Source: Allobosea sp. Root381 (GTDB lineage Bacteria > Pseudomonadota > Alphaproteobacteria > Rhizobiales > Beijerinckiaceae). Taken from it: a stretch of 64,000 nt of DNA. The notes beneath the pieces are model-generated. The model did not search any database. It had not been told where the DNA came from and saw nothing but the letters and a program-made list of their open reading frames with translations. The stretch is taken from contig NZ_LMJT01000034.1 of the NCBI RefSeq assembly GCF_001429395.1, positions 62,001 through 126,000 of the forward strand. The letters are read 5' to 3'. Below, piece after piece: positions 35,599 to 46,895 of the stretch (its first letter is position 1; every line of letters begins with the position of its first letter). Position numbers and translations under genes: made by a program.

Positions 35599-37290
35599 TC
35601 ACGCGGCGCGCAGGCGGCGGACGAAGTCGAAGGCTTCGCGTTGCAGGGTGCCGATGCGCTCGTCGAGAGCGCCGGCGCTGGCCGCGCCCATATCCGCCTG
35701 GGCGACCGTCTGGGCATTGGCGACCGCGATCTCGGCCATCGCCCCGGCCGCGTTCTCGGTGACGCCGGAGATAAGCGACACCGTCTCGCCGAGCGAACCC
35801 AGCAGTTCCGCATGGGAGCCGACCATGGCCGAGATCTCCGTGCCGGCCTGCTCGACCGCGCCGACGCTGCTGCCGATCGCCCAGACGGCTTCGGCTGCCT
35901 GAGACAGGGCTTCGTTGACGTGGCCGATCCGGCCGACGATGCGCGCCGTCGCCTCGCCGGTCTGGCCGGCCAGTTCCTTGACCTCGCTGGCAACCACGGC
36001 AAAGCCGCGACCATGGACGCCCGCCCTCGCTGCCTCGATCGTGGCATTGAGGGCGAGCAGGTTGGTCTGCCGCGCGATGGCCTCGATGATGCCGACGACC
36101 TCGCGTATCTGCGAAGCGTTGTCGGTCAGGCGCTGGACCAGCGCCGTGGTCCCTTCTGCGTCCCGCGCCGCGCCGGACGCCATCACTGATACCCGGCTGA
36201 CCTCGTAGCGGATCTGGTCGACGACGCCTTCCAGCCGCATCGCGGCCTGGGCGCTGCTCTGCGCTTCCGCCCCGGCGCTCTGCACGGAGAAAGCAGCAGT
36301 CTCGGCACTCTTCGAGACCTGATGGACGCGGACGGCCGAATCCTGGAGCGCCATCCGCAGGACCTCGCTCGCCCCGGCGATCTCGCCGAGCAGCGTGCCG
36401 AGCCGCTGCTCGAACTCGTCGGCAATCCGCTCCAGCTCCCGCGTCCGCTGCTGGCGGTGCTCCCGGGCGAGGTCGGCTTCCGCTTCCCGCGTCACCAGCG
36501 TCGCACGAACCTCGCTGAGCGCCCTTACTGTTCGGGCGAGTTGCCCGATCTCGTCGGACCGGCCCTGATGCGGGACCTCGACCGCATCGGTCGATTGGGT
36601 CGTGCGGGCGATCGCCGCCATGAGATCGCGCAACGGCCGCGTCAGATGCGCCCGCAACAGAAGGAAGGCCAGCCCGGCGCCGGCCAATGTCAGGCCCAAC
36701 GCCAGCGCGATCGTCTGGCGGCGCACGGTCGTGACGAGGTCCTCGGCCTCGACCTTGGCGGCTTCCGCCCGCTTAGTGAGCCCGTCGCGCATCGCGGTCG
36801 TCGTGACGATGATCTGATTGACGTTCAGGCGCGCCGCATCGGCCCCAGCCTCCAGCAGCGCCGCCTTCGCCGACACGCGCCGGCCGATGTCGACGATGCC
36901 ACGCTGGAAGTCGATGAACGTCCTGATGCTCCGGTCGAGCCCCGGATTTTCCTCGATCATCTCCGGCGGCAACGCGGATACGAGGCTGGCGCGGGCCGAA
37001 TCGACCATATCGACGGCAGCGTCGAGCCGGTCGAGTGCCTGCTCGACTTCGCGCCCGGCAGCCGCCTCGTCGAAGCTGCTGAGCAGCGAGGCATAGGTCA
37101 CGCGGCTGGTCAGGAGCGCGGCCCGATTGGCCAGCGCGAGCGCGCCGATGGCTTCCTCGTCGATGCGGTGGACGGCCTCGAGGCCGCGCAGGGCGCTGAT
37201 CAGGCCGCCACCCGAGGCCAGGCTCAGAAGGGCAAAGAGCAGGATGATCTTCGCCGTCAGTCCAAGTCTTCGCATCGTCGAGGCCGCCAT
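35599..37290 (-). CDS. Methyl-accepting chemotaxis protein
   Basis: A 563-residue chemoreceptor. A first transmembrane helix ([20 protein letters not shown]) precedes a helical periplasmic sensor of about 165 residues; a second helix ([20 protein letters not shown]) is followed by a HAMP domain ([18 protein letters not shown]). The signalling domain contains the conserved hairpin tip [44 protein letters not shown]. There is no C-terminal CheR-binding pentapeptide. The ligand is unknown. Start is ambiguous: ATG 37290 or 37275; a TTG at 37368 gives an improbable extension. No other che genes are in the window. Confidence 0.88.
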   Translation of the reverse strand: MAASTMRRLGLTAKIILLFALLSLASGGGLISALRGLEAVHRIDEEAIGALALANRAALLTSRVTYASLLSSFDEAAAGREVEQALDRLDAAVDMVDSARASLVSALPPEMIEENPGLDRSIRTFIDFQRGIVDIGRRVSAKAALLEAGADAARLNVNQIIVTTTAMRDGLTKRAEAAKVEAEDLVTTVRRQTIALALGLTLAGAGLAFLLLRAHLTRPLRDLMAAIARTTQSTDAVEVPHQGRSDEIGQLARTVRALSEVRATLVTREAEADLAREHRQQRTRELERIADEFEQRLGTLLGEIAGASEVLRMALQDSAVRVHQVSKSAETAAFSVQSAGAEAQSSAQAAMRLEGVVDQIRYEVSRVSVMASGAARDAEGTTALVQRLTDNASQIREVVGIIEAIARQTNLLALNATIEAARAGVHGRGFAVVASEVKELAGQTGEATARIVGRIGHVNEALSQAAEAVWAIGSSVGAVEQAGTEISAMVGSHAELLGSLGETVSLISGVTENAAGAMAEIAVANAQTVAQADMGAASAGALDERIGTLQREAFDFVRRLRAA

Positions 37291-37437
37291 CGTCGGGAAA
37301 CGATCCGCGATTTCGCAGATGCGAACGAACAGCGGGTTAACGGCAGGCGAAAACCCGATGTCTTTCAATCCATTAGCCGGTTACGGATCGGCCCGGGCGC
37401 AGGCTTGCCTCGGCATGCGCCAGCTGGGCGAGGCGCG

Positions 37438-38112
37438 CTACAGCACGCCGTGCCGCTCGAACACCGAGCGCAGGCTCGCCCCAGCCAGCAGTTCCTCGCG
37501 GGTCGTGTCCTCGGCCTCGATCTTGGCGAGCGCGCGCCGAACCACCTCCGGTGCCATCGCCTTGGGCACGACGACGGCACCGTCCGCATCGCCGAAGACG
37601 AAGTCGCCCGGCTCGACCCGCGCGCCTGCGATCTCGATCGGCTCGTCCATCGCCATCATCTCGGCCCGGCCCTTGGTGTCGAGCGGCCCGATCCCGCCAT
37701 GGAAGACCGGAAAGCCCAGCTCCTTGATGCGGCGGATGTCGCGCACCAGCCCGTCTGTCAGGCAGCCCGCGGCGCCGCGGACCTTGGAGGCCGTCGTCAG
37801 CAACTCGCCCCAGGGCGCGATCCGGTCGGTCGGCCCGTCGCAACCCAGCACCGCGACCTCGCCCGGCTGCAGGCTGTCGATCAGGTCCATTTCCAGCGCG
37901 TAGGGGTTGTGCCCCTCGGGCAGATGGTAGCGCTTCATGTAGAGCCCGGTCCGGGCGAATCCGCACAGGATCGAGGCCTCGTCCAGCGGCCGCACGAAAG
38001 GCTTTAGCGCCTGGTTCGGCGCGCCGAGCTCGTCCAGCACGTCGGAGAGCACCGCGGAATAGAGCTTCGTCCGCAGCGTCTCGAGGTCGAACGCATCCAA
38101 CAATCCCGACAT
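37438..38112 (-). CDS. RraA family protein
   Basis: A 224-residue member of the RraA/HMG-aldolase-like family: YSAVLSDVLDELG, CGPTDR-region GDGPTDRIAPWGELL, ASKVRGAAGCLTDGLVRDIRRIKELGFPVF (the family-defining GxxGxxxDGxxRD block), and VEPGDFVFGDADGAVVVP. Some members inhibit RNase E; many others are class II aldolases acting on 4-hydroxy-4-methyl-2-oxoglutarate or oxaloacetate, or are dehydratases in catabolic clusters. The DGxxRD aspartate and arginine needed for aldol chemistry are present. It is followed upstream by an SDR and a Bug protein, fitting a catabolic role. Confidence 0.85.
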   Translation of the reverse strand: MSGLLDAFDLETLRTKLYSAVLSDVLDELGAPNQALKPFVRPLDEASILCGFARTGLYMKRYHLPEGHNPYALEMDLIDSLQPGEVAVLGCDGPTDRIAPWGELLTTASKVRGAAGCLTDGLVRDIRRIKELGFPVFHGGIGPLDTKGRAEMMAMDEPIEIAGARVEPGDFVFGDADGAVVVPKAMAPEVVRRALAKIEAEDTTREELLAGASLRSVFERHGVL

Positions 38113-38248
38113 TCCGTTTCCTCCCCGGCCCACCGGCCTCGATCGCGCCTCGATGCGGGCGCTTGCGAGGGCCAGAGTGGGACCGGAGGACGGCTGCGGT
38201 CCAGCCCTCGCGACGCATGATGCCATGCCGCCGCGAGAAGCTTGCGGC

Positions 38249-38944
38249 TCACCAGGGGATCGTCTCGCCCTGCCAGGTCCGGAAGCTGTTGGTCTGCGCC
38301 ATGCCGGAGGCGTCGATGGTGGCGATCAGGCCGCCGGCGCTCTCGGAAGGGGCGATGTCGGCGCCGCCGCCGCCCATCTCGGTGCGCACCCAGCCGGGAT
38401 GGAACAGCAGCACGCTGATATTGTGCTCGCGCACCGCATTGCCGAACACCACCATCGCCATGTTCACCGCCGCCTTCGATGAGCGATAGACGACGCTGCC
38501 CGAAGGGTTGCCGCCGATCGAGCCCATGCGGCTCGAGATCGTCGCGATCTTGCGGCCGCTCCCCGCCTCGACATTCGGCAGGAAGGCCTGCGCCACCCGC
38601 AGCGGCGCATAGACATTGACCTCGAAGACCTCGCGCCAGGCATCGAAATCGGTGTCGAGCGCGCCCTGCCGGTCGCGCGGGCCATAGAGCCCGGCATTGT
38701 TGACCAGCACGTCGATCGGGCGCCCCGCCAGGGCCGCCTTCGCCGCCGCGACGCTGTCGTCGGAGGTGACGTCGAGTTCGAGCGGCGTCACGGCCGCGAC
38801 ATGCTCGGCCGCGAGCTCGGCCAGCGCGCCGCCCCAGGGGTCCCGCGCCGCCGCGACGACATGGTCGCCCCGCCGCACCAGTTCCATCGTCAGCGCAAGC
38901 CCGATGCCACGATTGGCGCCGGTGATCATCCAGGTCTGGGGCAT
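38249..38944 (-). CDS. SDR family oxidoreductase (C-factor-like)
   Basis: A 231-residue short-chain dehydrogenase. It has MITGANRGIGLALTMELVRRGDHV, LDVTSDDSV, LVNNAGLYGP, ISSRMGSIGGNPSGSVVYRSSKAAVNM with the catalytic tyrosine and lysine, and FHPGWVRTEMGGGGADI, a typical ending of the C-signal/sniffer-like SDR subgroup. The substrate is unknown. ATG 38944 was chosen because it begins four residues before the first strand of the fold (WMITGA); the earlier start at 38977 lacks conservation. Confidence 0.86.
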   Translation of the reverse strand: MPQTWMITGANRGIGLALTMELVRRGDHVVAAARDPWGGALAELAAEHVAAVTPLELDVTSDDSVAAAKAALAGRPIDVLVNNAGLYGPRDRQGALDTDFDAWREVFEVNVYAPLRVAQAFLPNVEAGSGRKIATISSRMGSIGGNPSGSVVYRSSKAAVNMAMVVFGNAVREHNISVLLFHPGWVRTEMGGGGADIAPSESAGGLIATIDASGMAQTNSFRTWQGETIPW

Positions 38945-39087
38945 GGCGAAATTCCCTTCGGTTAGGCATAGACGCAACGGCGGCGCAGTAACCGCCGGCG
39001 AAGATATCCGGCGTCGCCCGGACGATATGGTGTCAGGATGCGGCTCCGACAGAGGGCGGAGCCTGATTTGATGGGAGAGATGACAGA

Positions 39088-40065
39088 ATGGATCGGCGCC
39101 AATTCATCGGTGCAGCCGCGGCAAGCGCCGCCGGCCTCGCCTTGCCCGCTACCGCAAGGGCGCAGGAACTGCCTCCGGGGCCGGTTCGGATGGTCGTCGG
39201 CTTCGCCGCCGGCGGCTCGACCGACGCCATGGCCCGGCTGATCGGCGAGCGCCTGTCGCAGCGGATCGGCCGCGGCGTCATCATCGAGAACAACGCCGGC
39301 GCCTCGGGCCGCCTCGCCGCCGAGCAGGTCAAGAAAGCCGCTCCGGATGGCTCGACCGTGCTCGTCGGCAATATCGGCCTCGTCGTGCTGGCGCCGGTGA
39401 CCTTCAAGAACCTGAGCTACGACGTCTTCGCCGATTTCGAGCCGGTTGTCCGCGCCGCCGATTTCCAGCTCGCCGTCGCCGCCTCGCAGCAGACGGGTGC
39501 GGCCGACGTCGCGGCCTTCATCGACTGGCTCAAGAAGAACCCCGACAAGGCCAATATCGCCGTGCCGCTGCAGGCGAGCCTGTCGCATCTCACCGGCCTG
39601 CGCTTCGTCGAGGCGGCCGATGCCAAGGTCGAGATGGTGATCTTCCGCGGCATGGCCTTGGCGATGCAGGACGTGCTGGCAGGAAGGCTTTCCGGCGCCG
39701 TCGCGACGGTCGCCGATTTCAGCGAGCAGCACCGCGCCGGCACGCTGAAGGTGATGGCGGTGTCCGGGGCGAAGCGCTCGCCCGCCTTGCCCGACGTGCC
39801 GACCTTCACCGAAGCCGGCGTCAAGGGCTTCGAGAGCAATGGCTGGAACGGCTATCTGCTGCCGAAGGGTACGCCGCAGGGCATCGTCGAGCTCTACAAC
39901 CGCGAGATCTCCGCGATAGTCGCTTCGCCCGAGATCGCCCAGCGCTACGAACAGCTCGGCTTTGTCGCGCCGGAGGCCAACACGCCAGCCCAGTTCGCCG
40001 CGGCGATCAAGGCTGGCATGGAAGCCTGGCGCCCGCTGGTCGCGGCCGCCGGCCTTCAGCAGTAA
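39088..40065 (+). CDS. Bug-family tripartite tricarboxylate transporter binding protein
   Basis: A 325-residue periplasmic binding protein of the TctC/Bug group. The signal MDRRQFIGAAAASAAGLALP has a twin-arginine motif, with cleavage after ARA near residue 26. Family segments are VRMVVGFAAGGSTDAMARLIGERLSQRIGRGVIIENNAGASGRLAAEQVKKA, PDGSTVLVGNIG and FEAGVKGFESNGWNGYLLP-like FTEAGVKGFE. No TctAB genes adjoin it. It converges on the 5-oxoprolinase gene, 28 bases between stops, and is a second Bug protein distinct from 3444-4418. Confidence 0.87.
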   Translation: MDRRQFIGAAAASAAGLALPATARAQELPPGPVRMVVGFAAGGSTDAMARLIGERLSQRIGRGVIIENNAGASGRLAAEQVKKAAPDGSTVLVGNIGLVVLAPVTFKNLSYDVFADFEPVVRAADFQLAVAASQQTGAADVAAFIDWLKKNPDKANIAVPLQASLSHLTGLRFVEAADAKVEMVIFRGMALAMQDVLAGRLSGAVATVADFSEQHRAGTLKVMAVSGAKRSPALPDVPTFTEAGVKGFESNGWNGYLLPKGTPQGIVELYNREISAIVASPEIAQRYEQLGFVAPEANTPAQFAAAIKAGMEAWRPLVAAAGLQQ

Positions 40066-40092
40066 GCCGCTACGCGGCCTATGGGAGGGCGC

Positions 40093-43000
40093 TCAGCCCT
40101 CCCGCTTGCCATAACCGCCGGCAGTTGGCGTGATCACCGTCACCGCCTCGCCGGCGTCGAGCCAGGTCTGGTCGGAGGGCTTCAGCTCCTCGACCGCGCC
40201 GGACAGGCGCCGCACCAGCGTCTTGCCGACCTGGCCGGGTTCGCCGCCCTTGGCGCCGAAGGGCGGAACCTTGCGGTGCGAGGCCAGGATCGCGCAGTCC
40301 ATGCCGGTCCTGAACCGGATGGTGCGGCTGGTGCCGTCGCCGGCGTTCCATCGTCCCTTGCCGCCGGAGCCGGCCCGGATGTGGAAATCCTCCAGCACGA
40401 CGGGGAAACGCGTCTCAAGGATCTCCGGATCGGTCAGGCGCGAATTCGTCATGTGGACATGCACGCCGGAGGTGCCGTTGAAGCCAGGCCCTGCCGGAGA
40501 GCCCGAGCAGATCGTCTCGTAATACTGGTACTGGTCGTTGCCGAAGGTCAGGTTGTTCATCGTCCCCTGCGAGGCCGACATCGCCTCCAGCGCGCCGAAC
40601 AGCGTGTTCGTCACCGCCTGCGAGACCTCGACATTCCCCGCCACCACCGCTGCCGGATAGCGCGGCGCCAGCATCGAACCCTCGGGCACGATGATCCTGA
40701 TCGGCCTGAGGCACCCCGCATTCATCGGGATCGCATCATCAACCATGACGCGGAAGACGTAGAGCACGGCGGCCCGCGTCACCGGGGCCGGCGCGTTGAA
40801 GTTGTCCGGGCGCTGCTCGGAGGTGCCGGTGAAATCGACGGTCGCCTCGCGCTTTTCGCGATCGATGGTGATCTTCACCTTGATCGCGCAGCCCTGATCC
40901 ATCGGATAGGTGAAGGCGGCATCGTGCAGCTTGGTCAGGAGCCGCGCCACGCTCTCCGCCGCATTGTCCTGGACATGGCCCATATAGGCCTGCACCACCT
41001 CCAGCCCGAAGGAGCCGATCATCTTGCTCAGCTCGGCGACGCCCTTGGCGTTGGCCGCGATCTGCGCCTTCAGGTCGTTGACGTTCTGCACGACGTTGCG
41101 GACCGGATAGCGCGCCCCGGTCAGGATCGCGACGAGTTCGTCCTCGCAGAACCGCCCTTGGTCAACGATCCTGAAGTTGTCGATATAGACGCCCTCTTCC
41201 TCGATCACGGTCGCCAGCGGCGACATCGAGCCCGGAGCCGTGCCGCCGACATCGGCATGGTGGCCGCGGCTCGCCACCCAGAACAGGATCTCCTTCTCGG
41301 CCTCGTCGAAGACCGGCGTGCAGACCGTGATGTCGGGCAGATGCGTGCCGCCATTATAGGGCGCGTTCAGGCAGTAGACGTCGCCCGGCCTGATCACCGG
41401 ATTGTTCTTGATGACGGTCTCGACCGACTTGTCCATCGAGCCGAGATGCACCGGCATGTGCGGCGCATTGGCGACGAGCGCGCCGGTCTGGTCGAACACG
41501 GCGCAGGAGAAGTCGAGCCGCTCCTTGATGTTCACCGAATAGGCGGTGTTCTGCAGCGTCACGCCCATCTGCTCGGCGATCGACATGAACAGGTTGTTGA
41601 AGATCTCGAGCATCACCGGATCGGCCCTGGTGCCGATCGCCGCCTGCTGGACCAGCGCCTTCGTACGATCGAGCACGAGATGGTCCTTGGCCGTAAGCTT
41701 GGCTGACCAGCCCTCCTCGACCACCACGGTCTGGTTGGGCTCGATGATGATCGCCGGCCCCGCGACGCCCTGGCCGGGCCGCATCGCCTCGCGCCGGACG
41801 ATCGCCGCCTCGTGCCATTGCCCCTTCGAGAAGAAGCGCGTGCGTTCGGCCACGCCCGGCTCGCCGGCGCTCTCCGCGGCGACCGCCTCCTCGAATTTCG
41901 CGCCGCCGCCGACGGCCTCGACCTCGACCGCCTCGACGACCAGCGCCTTGCTCTCGTCCATGAAGCCGAAGCGGGCCTTGTGTGCGGTCTGGAAGGCGGC
42001 CTTCATCGCTTGCGCCTCGCCGGCCGGGACCGCGATGGCGGTATCGGTGCCGGCATAGCGGACATGGGCACGCGTCAGCAGCGTGATCTCGGCTTGCGGC
42101 ACGCCCTGCCCCACGACCTCGGCCTGCGCATCGGCGGCAAGGCCGCGAGCGAGCGCCTCGACGGCCGCCTGCGCGCCGCCATCGAGGGGCACGTCCAGCG
42201 CCACCGTGCGGGTCGAGCGGATCTCGGCCAGCCCCATGCCATAGGCGGAAAGCAGCCCCGAGAACGGGTGCAACAGCACCGTCTTGATGCCGAGCGCATC
42301 GGCCACCAGGCAGGCATGCTGCCCGCCGGCGCCGCCGAACGAGTTCAGCGCATAGCGCGTGATGTCGTAGCCGCGCTGCACCGAGATCTTCTTGATCGCC
42401 TCGGCCATGTTCGCGACCGCGATCTGCACGAAGCCGTCGGCGACCTCTTCCGCCGAGCGACCGTCACCGACCTCGGCGGCGAGCGCGGCGAATTTCGTCT
42501 TCACCGCCTCGACATCGAGCGGCTGGTCGCGACCCTCGCCGAAGATCGCCGGGAAATAGGACGGGATCAGCTTGCCGACCATGACGTTCGCATCGGTCAC
42601 CGCGAGCGGCCCGCCGCGCCGATAGGCCGCCGGCCCGGGATTGGCCCCGGCCGAATCCGGCCCGACGCGGAAGCGCGCCCCGTCATAGTGGAGAATGGAT
42701 CCCCCGCCTGCAGCAACCGTGTGGATCAGCATCATCGGCGCACGCATGCGCACGCCCGCCACCTCGGTCTCGAAGGCGCGCTCATATTCGCCGTCGAAAT
42801 GGGCGACGTCGGTCGAGGTGCCGCCCATGTCGAAACCGATGACCTTGTCGAAGCCGGCCGAACGCCCGGTCTCGGCGAGGCCGACGACCCCGCCGGCCGG
42901 GCCGGAGAGGATGGCGTCCTTGCCCTGGAAGAGCTCGGCGGCGGTGAGGCCGCCCGACGACATCATGAACATCAGCCGCGCGCCGGTGCGGGCGATGTCG

Positions 43001-43692
43001 AGCTCTTCCGAAACCTGCGCGACATAGCGGCCGAGGATGGGCGAAAGATAGGCATCGACCACGGTGGTGTCGCCGCGCCCGACCAGCTTGATCAGGGCCG
43101 AGACCTCATGGCTGACGGAGACCTGCGGGAAACCGATCTCGCGGGCGATCCTGCCCGCGAGCTGCTCATGGGCCGGATAGCGATACGCGTGCATGAACGC
43201 GATGGCGACGGCCCTGAAGCCGGCATCGTAATGCGCCTGCAGCGCGGTGCGGATCGCGAGTTCCTGCGGCACCTGCTCGACCACGCCGTCAGCGAGAACC
43301 CGCTCCTCGACCTCTACGACCGCGTCATAGAGCTGGTCCGGCTTGACGATCTCCTTGGCGAAGATGTCCGGCCGCGCCTGGTAGCCGATGCGCAGCGCGT
43401 CGCGGAAGCCCTTGGTCGTCACCAGCAGGGTGCGGTCGCCCTTGCGCTCGAGCAGCGCATTGGTCGCCACCGTCGTGCCCATGCGGACCTCGCCGACCAG
43501 CCCGGCGGGGATCGCCTCGCCGGCCCGCAGCCCGAGATGGTCGCGGATGCCCTGCACCGCCGCGTCGCGATAGGCGCCTGGATTCTCCGAGAGCAGCTTC
43601 CTGGCATGGAGCTTGCCAGACGGATCCCTGCCGATGACATCGGTGAAGGTCCCGCCCCGGTCGATCCAGAAGTCCCAACGCGACGACGACAT
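40093..43692 (-). CDS. 5-oxoprolinase / hydantoinase A-B fusion (ATP-dependent)
   Basis: A 1199-residue single polypeptide combining HyuA and HyuB. HyuA (about residues 1-680) starts [17 protein letters not shown] and contains [28 protein letters not shown] and [16 protein letters not shown], the actin-like ATPase motifs. HyuB (about 700-1190) starts [20 protein letters not shown] and contains [16 protein letters not shown] and [13 protein letters not shown]. The length matches fused 5-oxoprolinases, which hydrolyse pyroglutamate to glutamate with ATP; hydantoin or related lactam substrates are equally possible. ATG 43692 follows GGGAGA. It is divergent from a TRAP transporter operon that probably imports its substrate. 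Confidence 0.9.
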   Translation of the reverse strand: MSSSRWDFWIDRGGTFTDVIGRDPSGKLHARKLLSENPGAYRDAAVQGIRDHLGLRAGEAIPAGLVGEVRMGTTVATNALLERKGDRTLLVTTKGFRDALRIGYQARPDIFAKEIVKPDQLYDAVVEVEERVLADGVVEQVPQELAIRTALQAHYDAGFRAVAIAFMHAYRYPAHEQLAGRIAREIGFPQVSVSHEVSALIKLVGRGDTTVVDAYLSPILGRYVAQVSEELDIARTGARLMFMMSSGGLTAAELFQGKDAILSGPAGGVVGLAETGRSAGFDKVIGFDMGGTSTDVAHFDGEYERAFETEVAGVRMRAPMMLIHTVAAGGGSILHYDGARFRVGPDSAGANPGPAAYRRGGPLAVTDANVMVGKLIPSYFPAIFGEGRDQPLDVEAVKTKFAALAAEVGDGRSAEEVADGFVQIAVANMAEAIKKISVQRGYDITRYALNSFGGAGGQHACLVADALGIKTVLLHPFSGLLSAYGMGLAEIRSTRTVALDVPLDGGAQAAVEALARGLAADAQAEVVGQGVPQAEITLLTRAHVRYAGTDTAIAVPAGEAQAMKAAFQTAHKARFGFMDESKALVVEAVEVEAVGGGAKFEEAVAAESAGEPGVAERTRFFSKGQWHEAAIVRREAMRPGQGVAGPAIIIEPNQTVVVEEGWSAKLTAKDHLVLDRTKALVQQAAIGTRADPVMLEIFNNLFMSIAEQMGVTLQNTAYSVNIKERLDFSCAVFDQTGALVANAPHMPVHLGSMDKSVETVIKNNPVIRPGDVYCLNAPYNGGTHLPDITVCTPVFDEAEKEILFWVASRGHHADVGGTAPGSMSPLATVIEEEGVYIDNFRIVDQGRFCEDELVAILTGARYPVRNVVQNVNDLKAQIAANAKGVAELSKMIGSFGLEVVQAYMGHVQDNAAESVARLLTKLHDAAFTYPMDQGCAIKVKITIDREKREATVDFTGTSEQRPDNFNAPAPVTRAAVLYVFRVMVDDAIPMNAGCLRPIRIIVPEGSMLAPRYPAAVVAGNVEVSQAVTNTLFGALEAMSASQGTMNNLTFGNDQYQYYETICSGSPAGPGFNGTSGVHVHMTNSRLTDPEILETRFPVVLEDFHIRAGSGGKGRWNAGDGTSRTIRFRTGMDCAILASHRKVPPFGAKGGEPGQVGKTLVRRLSGAVEELKPSDQTWLDAGEAVTVITPTAGGYGKREG

Positions 43693-43723
43693 CCTGATCT
43701 CCCTTCGGCTGCGCACCGCCCAT

Positions 43724-43743
43724 ATCGATGACATTTCATCGAT
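43724..43743. promoter_or_regulatory. Palindromic operator candidate
   Basis: ATCGATG, 6 bases, CATCGAT: a perfect 7-bp inverted repeat 31 bases upstream of the oxoprolinase start, next to a further TCGATG half-site at 43750-43755. The position between divergent genes suggests binding of a regulator controlling both. Confidence 0.55.
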
Positions 43744-43760
43744 AATTTGTCGATGTGTCG

Positions 43761-43788
43761 TTGACAAGGATGAATCGGCGGATACGAT
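43761..43788 (+). promoter_or_regulatory. Sigma-70-type promoter for the TRAP operon
   Basis: TTGACA (43761-43766) is a perfect -35 consensus, followed after 16 bases by TACGAT (43783-43788), four of six matches to TATAAT. Transcription would start near 43795, leaving a leader of about 110 bases before the dctQ-like start at 43906. Confidence 0.65.
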
Positions 43789-43905
43789 CGCGATTGTGAC
43801 CGGAACATGGCTGAGGGGCCGGGCGGTCGCGACGGAGGATGCAATGACAGGATCAGCCCTGGCAATCGGACACGCACGGCCTATCGCGTCCGGGAGGCCC
43901 CGCTG

Positions 43906-44454
43906 ATGCTCCGCCGCGCGCTCGATGGCCTCTATCTCTGGGCCGGCTACGCTGCAGGCGCCTTTCTGGTCCTCATCTTCCTGCTGATGATGGGTTTGTC
44001 GCTGGGTCGCGAGGTCGGCTTCAACATCCCTGCCGGCGACGACTTCGCCTCCTGGTGCATGGCCGCGATGGCCTTCCTCGGCCTCGCCCACACTTTCAAA
44101 TCCGGCGACATGATCCGCGTCGGGCTGTTGATCGACCGGTTCAAGGGCCGCGGCCGCTGGTATTTCGAGGTGTTCTCGCTGGTGCTGGGGCTCGGCTTCG
44201 TCGGCTTCTTCGCCTGGCACGCCGTGGTGATGACCTGGCAGTCCTACGCGTTCAACGACGTCGCCGGCGGCGTCGTGCCGATGCCGCTCTGGATCCCGCA
44301 GATCGGCTATTCGGGCGGGCTCGTGATCCTGTTCATCGCCTTCCTCGACGAGTTCGTCCATGTCGTCCTGCGCCGCCTGGAGCCGCGCTACGAAAAGCCG
44401 CCCGCGCAATCCGACGAGGAGATCGTCGAGCGCGCCATGGCGAGCGGGGTCTGA
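43906..44454 (+). CDS. TRAP transporter small permease (DctQ-like)
   Basis: A 182-residue four-helix membrane protein: [28 protein letters not shown], the DctQ-type [35 protein letters not shown], and two further helices up to [19 protein letters not shown]. It forms the accessory membrane subunit linking the binding protein to the large permease. ATG 43906 follows GGGAGG by about 8 bases; the frame upstream lacks conservation. The large permease starts 4 bases after its stop. Confidence 0.9.
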   Translation: MLRRALDGLYLWAGYAAGAFLVLIFLLMMGLSLGREVGFNIPAGDDFASWCMAAMAFLGLAHTFKSGDMIRVGLLIDRFKGRGRWYFEVFSLVLGLGFVGFFAWHAVVMTWQSYAFNDVAGGVVPMPLWIPQIGYSGGLVILFIAFLDEFVHVVLRRLEPRYEKPPAQSDEEIVERAMASGV

Positions 44455-44458
44455 TCGC

Positions 44459-45769
44459 ATGTCGATGATCGAGATCTCCGGGCTGCTCCTGCTGCTGCTC
44501 ATCGTCTTCCTCGCCGGCGGCGTCTGGATCGCGATTTCGCTGATGGCCTGCGGCTGGGTCGCCATGCAGTTCGTTGCCGGCGGCATCCCGGCCGGCGCCG
44601 TGCTGGCGACGACCATCTGGGGCAACAGCGCCTCCTGGACCCTGGCCGCGCTGCCACTCTTCATCTGGATGGGCGAGATCCTCTACCGGACGAGGCTCTC
44701 CGAGGAGATGTTCCGCGGCCTCGCCCCCTGGCTGAACTGGCTTCCCGGCCGGCTGATGCATGTCAACGTGCTGGCCTGCGGCATCTTCGGCTCGGTCTCC
44801 GGCTCCTCGGCCGCGACCTGCGCCACCGTCGCCAAGATCGCCCTGCCGGAGCTCAAGAAGCGCGGCTACAACGAGAAGCTGGCGCTCGGTTCGCTTGCTG
44901 GCGCCGGCACGCTCGGCATCCTGATCCCGCCCTCGATCACCATGGTGGTCTATGCGGTCGCGGCCAACGTCTCGATCATCCAGATCTTCCTTGCCGGCTT
45001 CCTGCCCGGCCTGCTCGTGATGACCCTCTATTCCGGCTACATCGCGGTCTGGCACATGATCTATCCCGACCAGGCTCCGCCGAAGGAGCCGAGCATGATC
45101 CTGCGCGAGAAGCTCAGGGAATCGGCCCAGCTCATCCCCTGCATGCTGCTGATCGCGCTCGTCTTCCTCTCCCTGATGCTGGGTTGGGCGACGGCGACCG
45201 AATGCGCCGCCTGGGGCGTGCTCGGCTCCTTCGGCATCGCCTGGTGGTCGGGCTCGCTGACGAAGGAAGCCTTCTGGCAGAGCGTGATGGGCACGACCCG
45301 GATCACCGGCATGATCATGCTGATCCTCGCCGGCGCCTCCTTCATGTCGACCTCGATGGCCTATACCGGCATCCCGGCAGCGCTGGCGGCCTGGGTGGAT
45401 TCGCTCCACCTCTCGCCCTATGCGCTGATCGCCTCGCTGACGGTGATGTACATCATCCTCGGCACGGCGCTGGACGGCATCTCGATGATCGTCCTGACCA
45501 CCGCGATCGTGCTGCCGATGATCAAGGCCGCCGGCTTCGATCTCGTCTGGTTCGGCATCTTCCTCGTGCTGATCGTCGAGATGGCCGAGGTCTCGCCGCC
45601 GGTGGGCTTCAACCTGTTCGTGCTGCAGACCATGTCCGGCAAGGACTCCAACACGGTGGCGCTGGCCGCCCTGCCCTTCTTTTTTCTGCTGGTCGCCGCC
45701 GTGGCGATCATTACGATCTTCCCCCAGATCGTGATGTTGCTGCCGCAGATGGCGTTTCCACCGCAATAG
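44459..45769 (+). CDS. TRAP transporter large permease (DctM-like)
   Basis: A 436-residue polytopic permease with about 12 hydrophobic segments, the ion-coupled transport subunit. It contains the DctM landmarks [85 protein letters not shown], and [50 protein letters not shown]. Directly downstream of dctQ and 49 bases upstream of the binding protein, so all three are one operon. Confidence 0.93.
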   Translation: MSMIEISGLLLLLLIVFLAGGVWIAISLMACGWVAMQFVAGGIPAGAVLATTIWGNSASWTLAALPLFIWMGEILYRTRLSEEMFRGLAPWLNWLPGRLMHVNVLACGIFGSVSGSSAATCATVAKIALPELKKRGYNEKLALGSLAGAGTLGILIPPSITMVVYAVAANVSIIQIFLAGFLPGLLVMTLYSGYIAVWHMIYPDQAPPKEPSMILREKLRESAQLIPCMLLIALVFLSLMLGWATATECAAWGVLGSFGIAWWSGSLTKEAFWQSVMGTTRITGMIMLILAGASFMSTSMAYTGIPAALAAWVDSLHLSPYALIASLTVMYIILGTALDGISMIVLTTAIVLPMIKAAGFDLVWFGIFLVLIVEMAEVSPPVGFNLFVLQTMSGKDSNTVALAALPFFFLLVAAVAIITIFPQIVMLLPQMAFPPQ

Positions 45770-45818
45770 GCTCTCCAGAACACACGATCGGCAAATAACG
45801 GGAACGGAGAAAAGCAAG

Positions 45819-46814
45819 ATGACGCGCAACGAATTCATGAAGGGCCTTCTGGCGGTCGGCGTCGCGGCCGGGACGCTCGCGCTCGCCGCTGGTGGCGCAA
45901 TGGCGCAGACCAAGTGGAACCTGCCGGCCGCCTACCCGGCCGACAACCCGCACAGCGAGAACCTCGTCCTCTTCGCCAAGGACGTCGAGGCCGCGACCGG
46001 CGGCAAGCTTACGATCACGGTCCACCCGAACGCCTCGCTGTTCAAGGCGCCGGAGATCAAGCGCGCCGTCCAGACCGGCCAGGCCCAGATGGGCGAGGTG
46101 CTGCTCTCGATCCACGAGAATGAGGACCCGATCTTCGGCATCGACGTGGTGCCGTTCCTCGCCTCCTCCTTCCCGGAATCGAAGAAGCTCTATGCCGCCT
46201 CGAAGGCCGCCGTCGAGAAGAAGCTCGACAGCCAGGGCGTGAAGCTGCTGTTCATGGTCCCCTGGGCGCCGCAGGGCGTCTACACCAAGAAGGACGTCAA
46301 CACGCCCGACGACCTGAAAGGCCTGAAGTGGCGCTCCTACAATGTCGGCACGACGCGCCTCGGCGAGCTGTTCGGCATGCAGTCGGTCACCATCCAGGCG
46401 GCGGAGCTGCCGCAGGCGCTGGCCACCGGCGTCGTCAACTCCTTCATGTCCTCGGGCGGCACCGGCTATGACTCGAAGGCCTGGGAGACGCTGACCCATT
46501 TCTACGACACCCAGGCCTGGATCCCGAAGGACGCCACCTTCGTCAACAAGGCAGCCTTCAACGCCCTCGACAAGGCGACGCAGGACGCGATCCTCAAATC
46601 CGCCGCCACGGCCGAGGAGCGCGGCTGGAAGATGTGGCAGGAAAAGGCCGGCTGGTATCTCGACCAGCTCAAGGCCAAGGGCATGAAGGTCCAGGCCCCG
46701 AGCCCCGAGCTGGCGGCCGGCTTCAAGAAGGCCGGCGACACCCTGACCGCCGACTGGCTGAAGAAGGCCGGCGCCGAAGGCCAGGCCATCATCGACGCCT
46801 ACAAGAAGATGTGA
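45819..46814 (+). CDS. TRAP transporter solute-binding protein (DctP-like)
   Basis: A 331-residue periplasmic binder. The signal peptide covers about residues 1-29 (MTRNEFMKGLLAVGVAAGTL to GGAMAQ). The DctP fold is shown by KWNLPAAYPADNPHSENLVLFAKDVEAATGGKLTI, NASLFKAPEIKRAVQTGQAQMGEVLLS, and LKGLKWRSYNVGTTRLGELFGMQSVTIQAAELPQALATG with the carboxylate-binding arginine. The ligand is unknown but presumably feeds the divergent oxoprolinase. GGAGA lies 9 bases before the ATG. Confidence 0.92.
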   Translation: MTRNEFMKGLLAVGVAAGTLALAAGGAMAQTKWNLPAAYPADNPHSENLVLFAKDVEAATGGKLTITVHPNASLFKAPEIKRAVQTGQAQMGEVLLSIHENEDPIFGIDVVPFLASSFPESKKLYAASKAAVEKKLDSQGVKLLFMVPWAPQGVYTKKDVNTPDDLKGLKWRSYNVGTTRLGELFGMQSVTIQAAELPQALATGVVNSFMSSGGTGYDSKAWETLTHFYDTQAWIPKDATFVNKAAFNALDKATQDAILKSAATAEERGWKMWQEKAGWYLDQLKAKGMKVQAPSPELAAGFKKAGDTLTADWLKKAGAEGQAIIDAYKKM

Positions 46815-46840
46815 GGCGATACGCCCTGAAGACTGCGGCC

Positions 46841-46865
46841 CCCTCTCTCCTCTAAGGAGAGAGGG
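46841..46865 (+). terminator. Hairpin after the TRAP operon
   Basis: A 10-bp perfect stem CCCTCTCTCC / GGAGAGAGGG with a TCTAA loop, 27 bases after the dctP-like stop. Only two T residues follow, so it may be an attenuating or RNA-stabilising hairpin rather than a full terminator; the regulator gene begins 30 bases further. Confidence 0.5.
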
Positions 46866-46895
46866 TTCCCCGCGACCCATTTTGCAAGCGACTGA

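Noticed and set aside
41812..43731. Plus-strand open frame of about 640 codons
   Set aside because: Antisense to the HyuA part of the oxoprolinase; composition is that of a shadow frame.
43693..44664. Extension of the oxoprolinase frame to 44664
   Set aside because: The extra sequence overlaps the divergent TRAP promoter and permease genes and lacks conservation. ATG 43692 has a good ribosome-binding site and the DRGGTFTDV motif follows at once.
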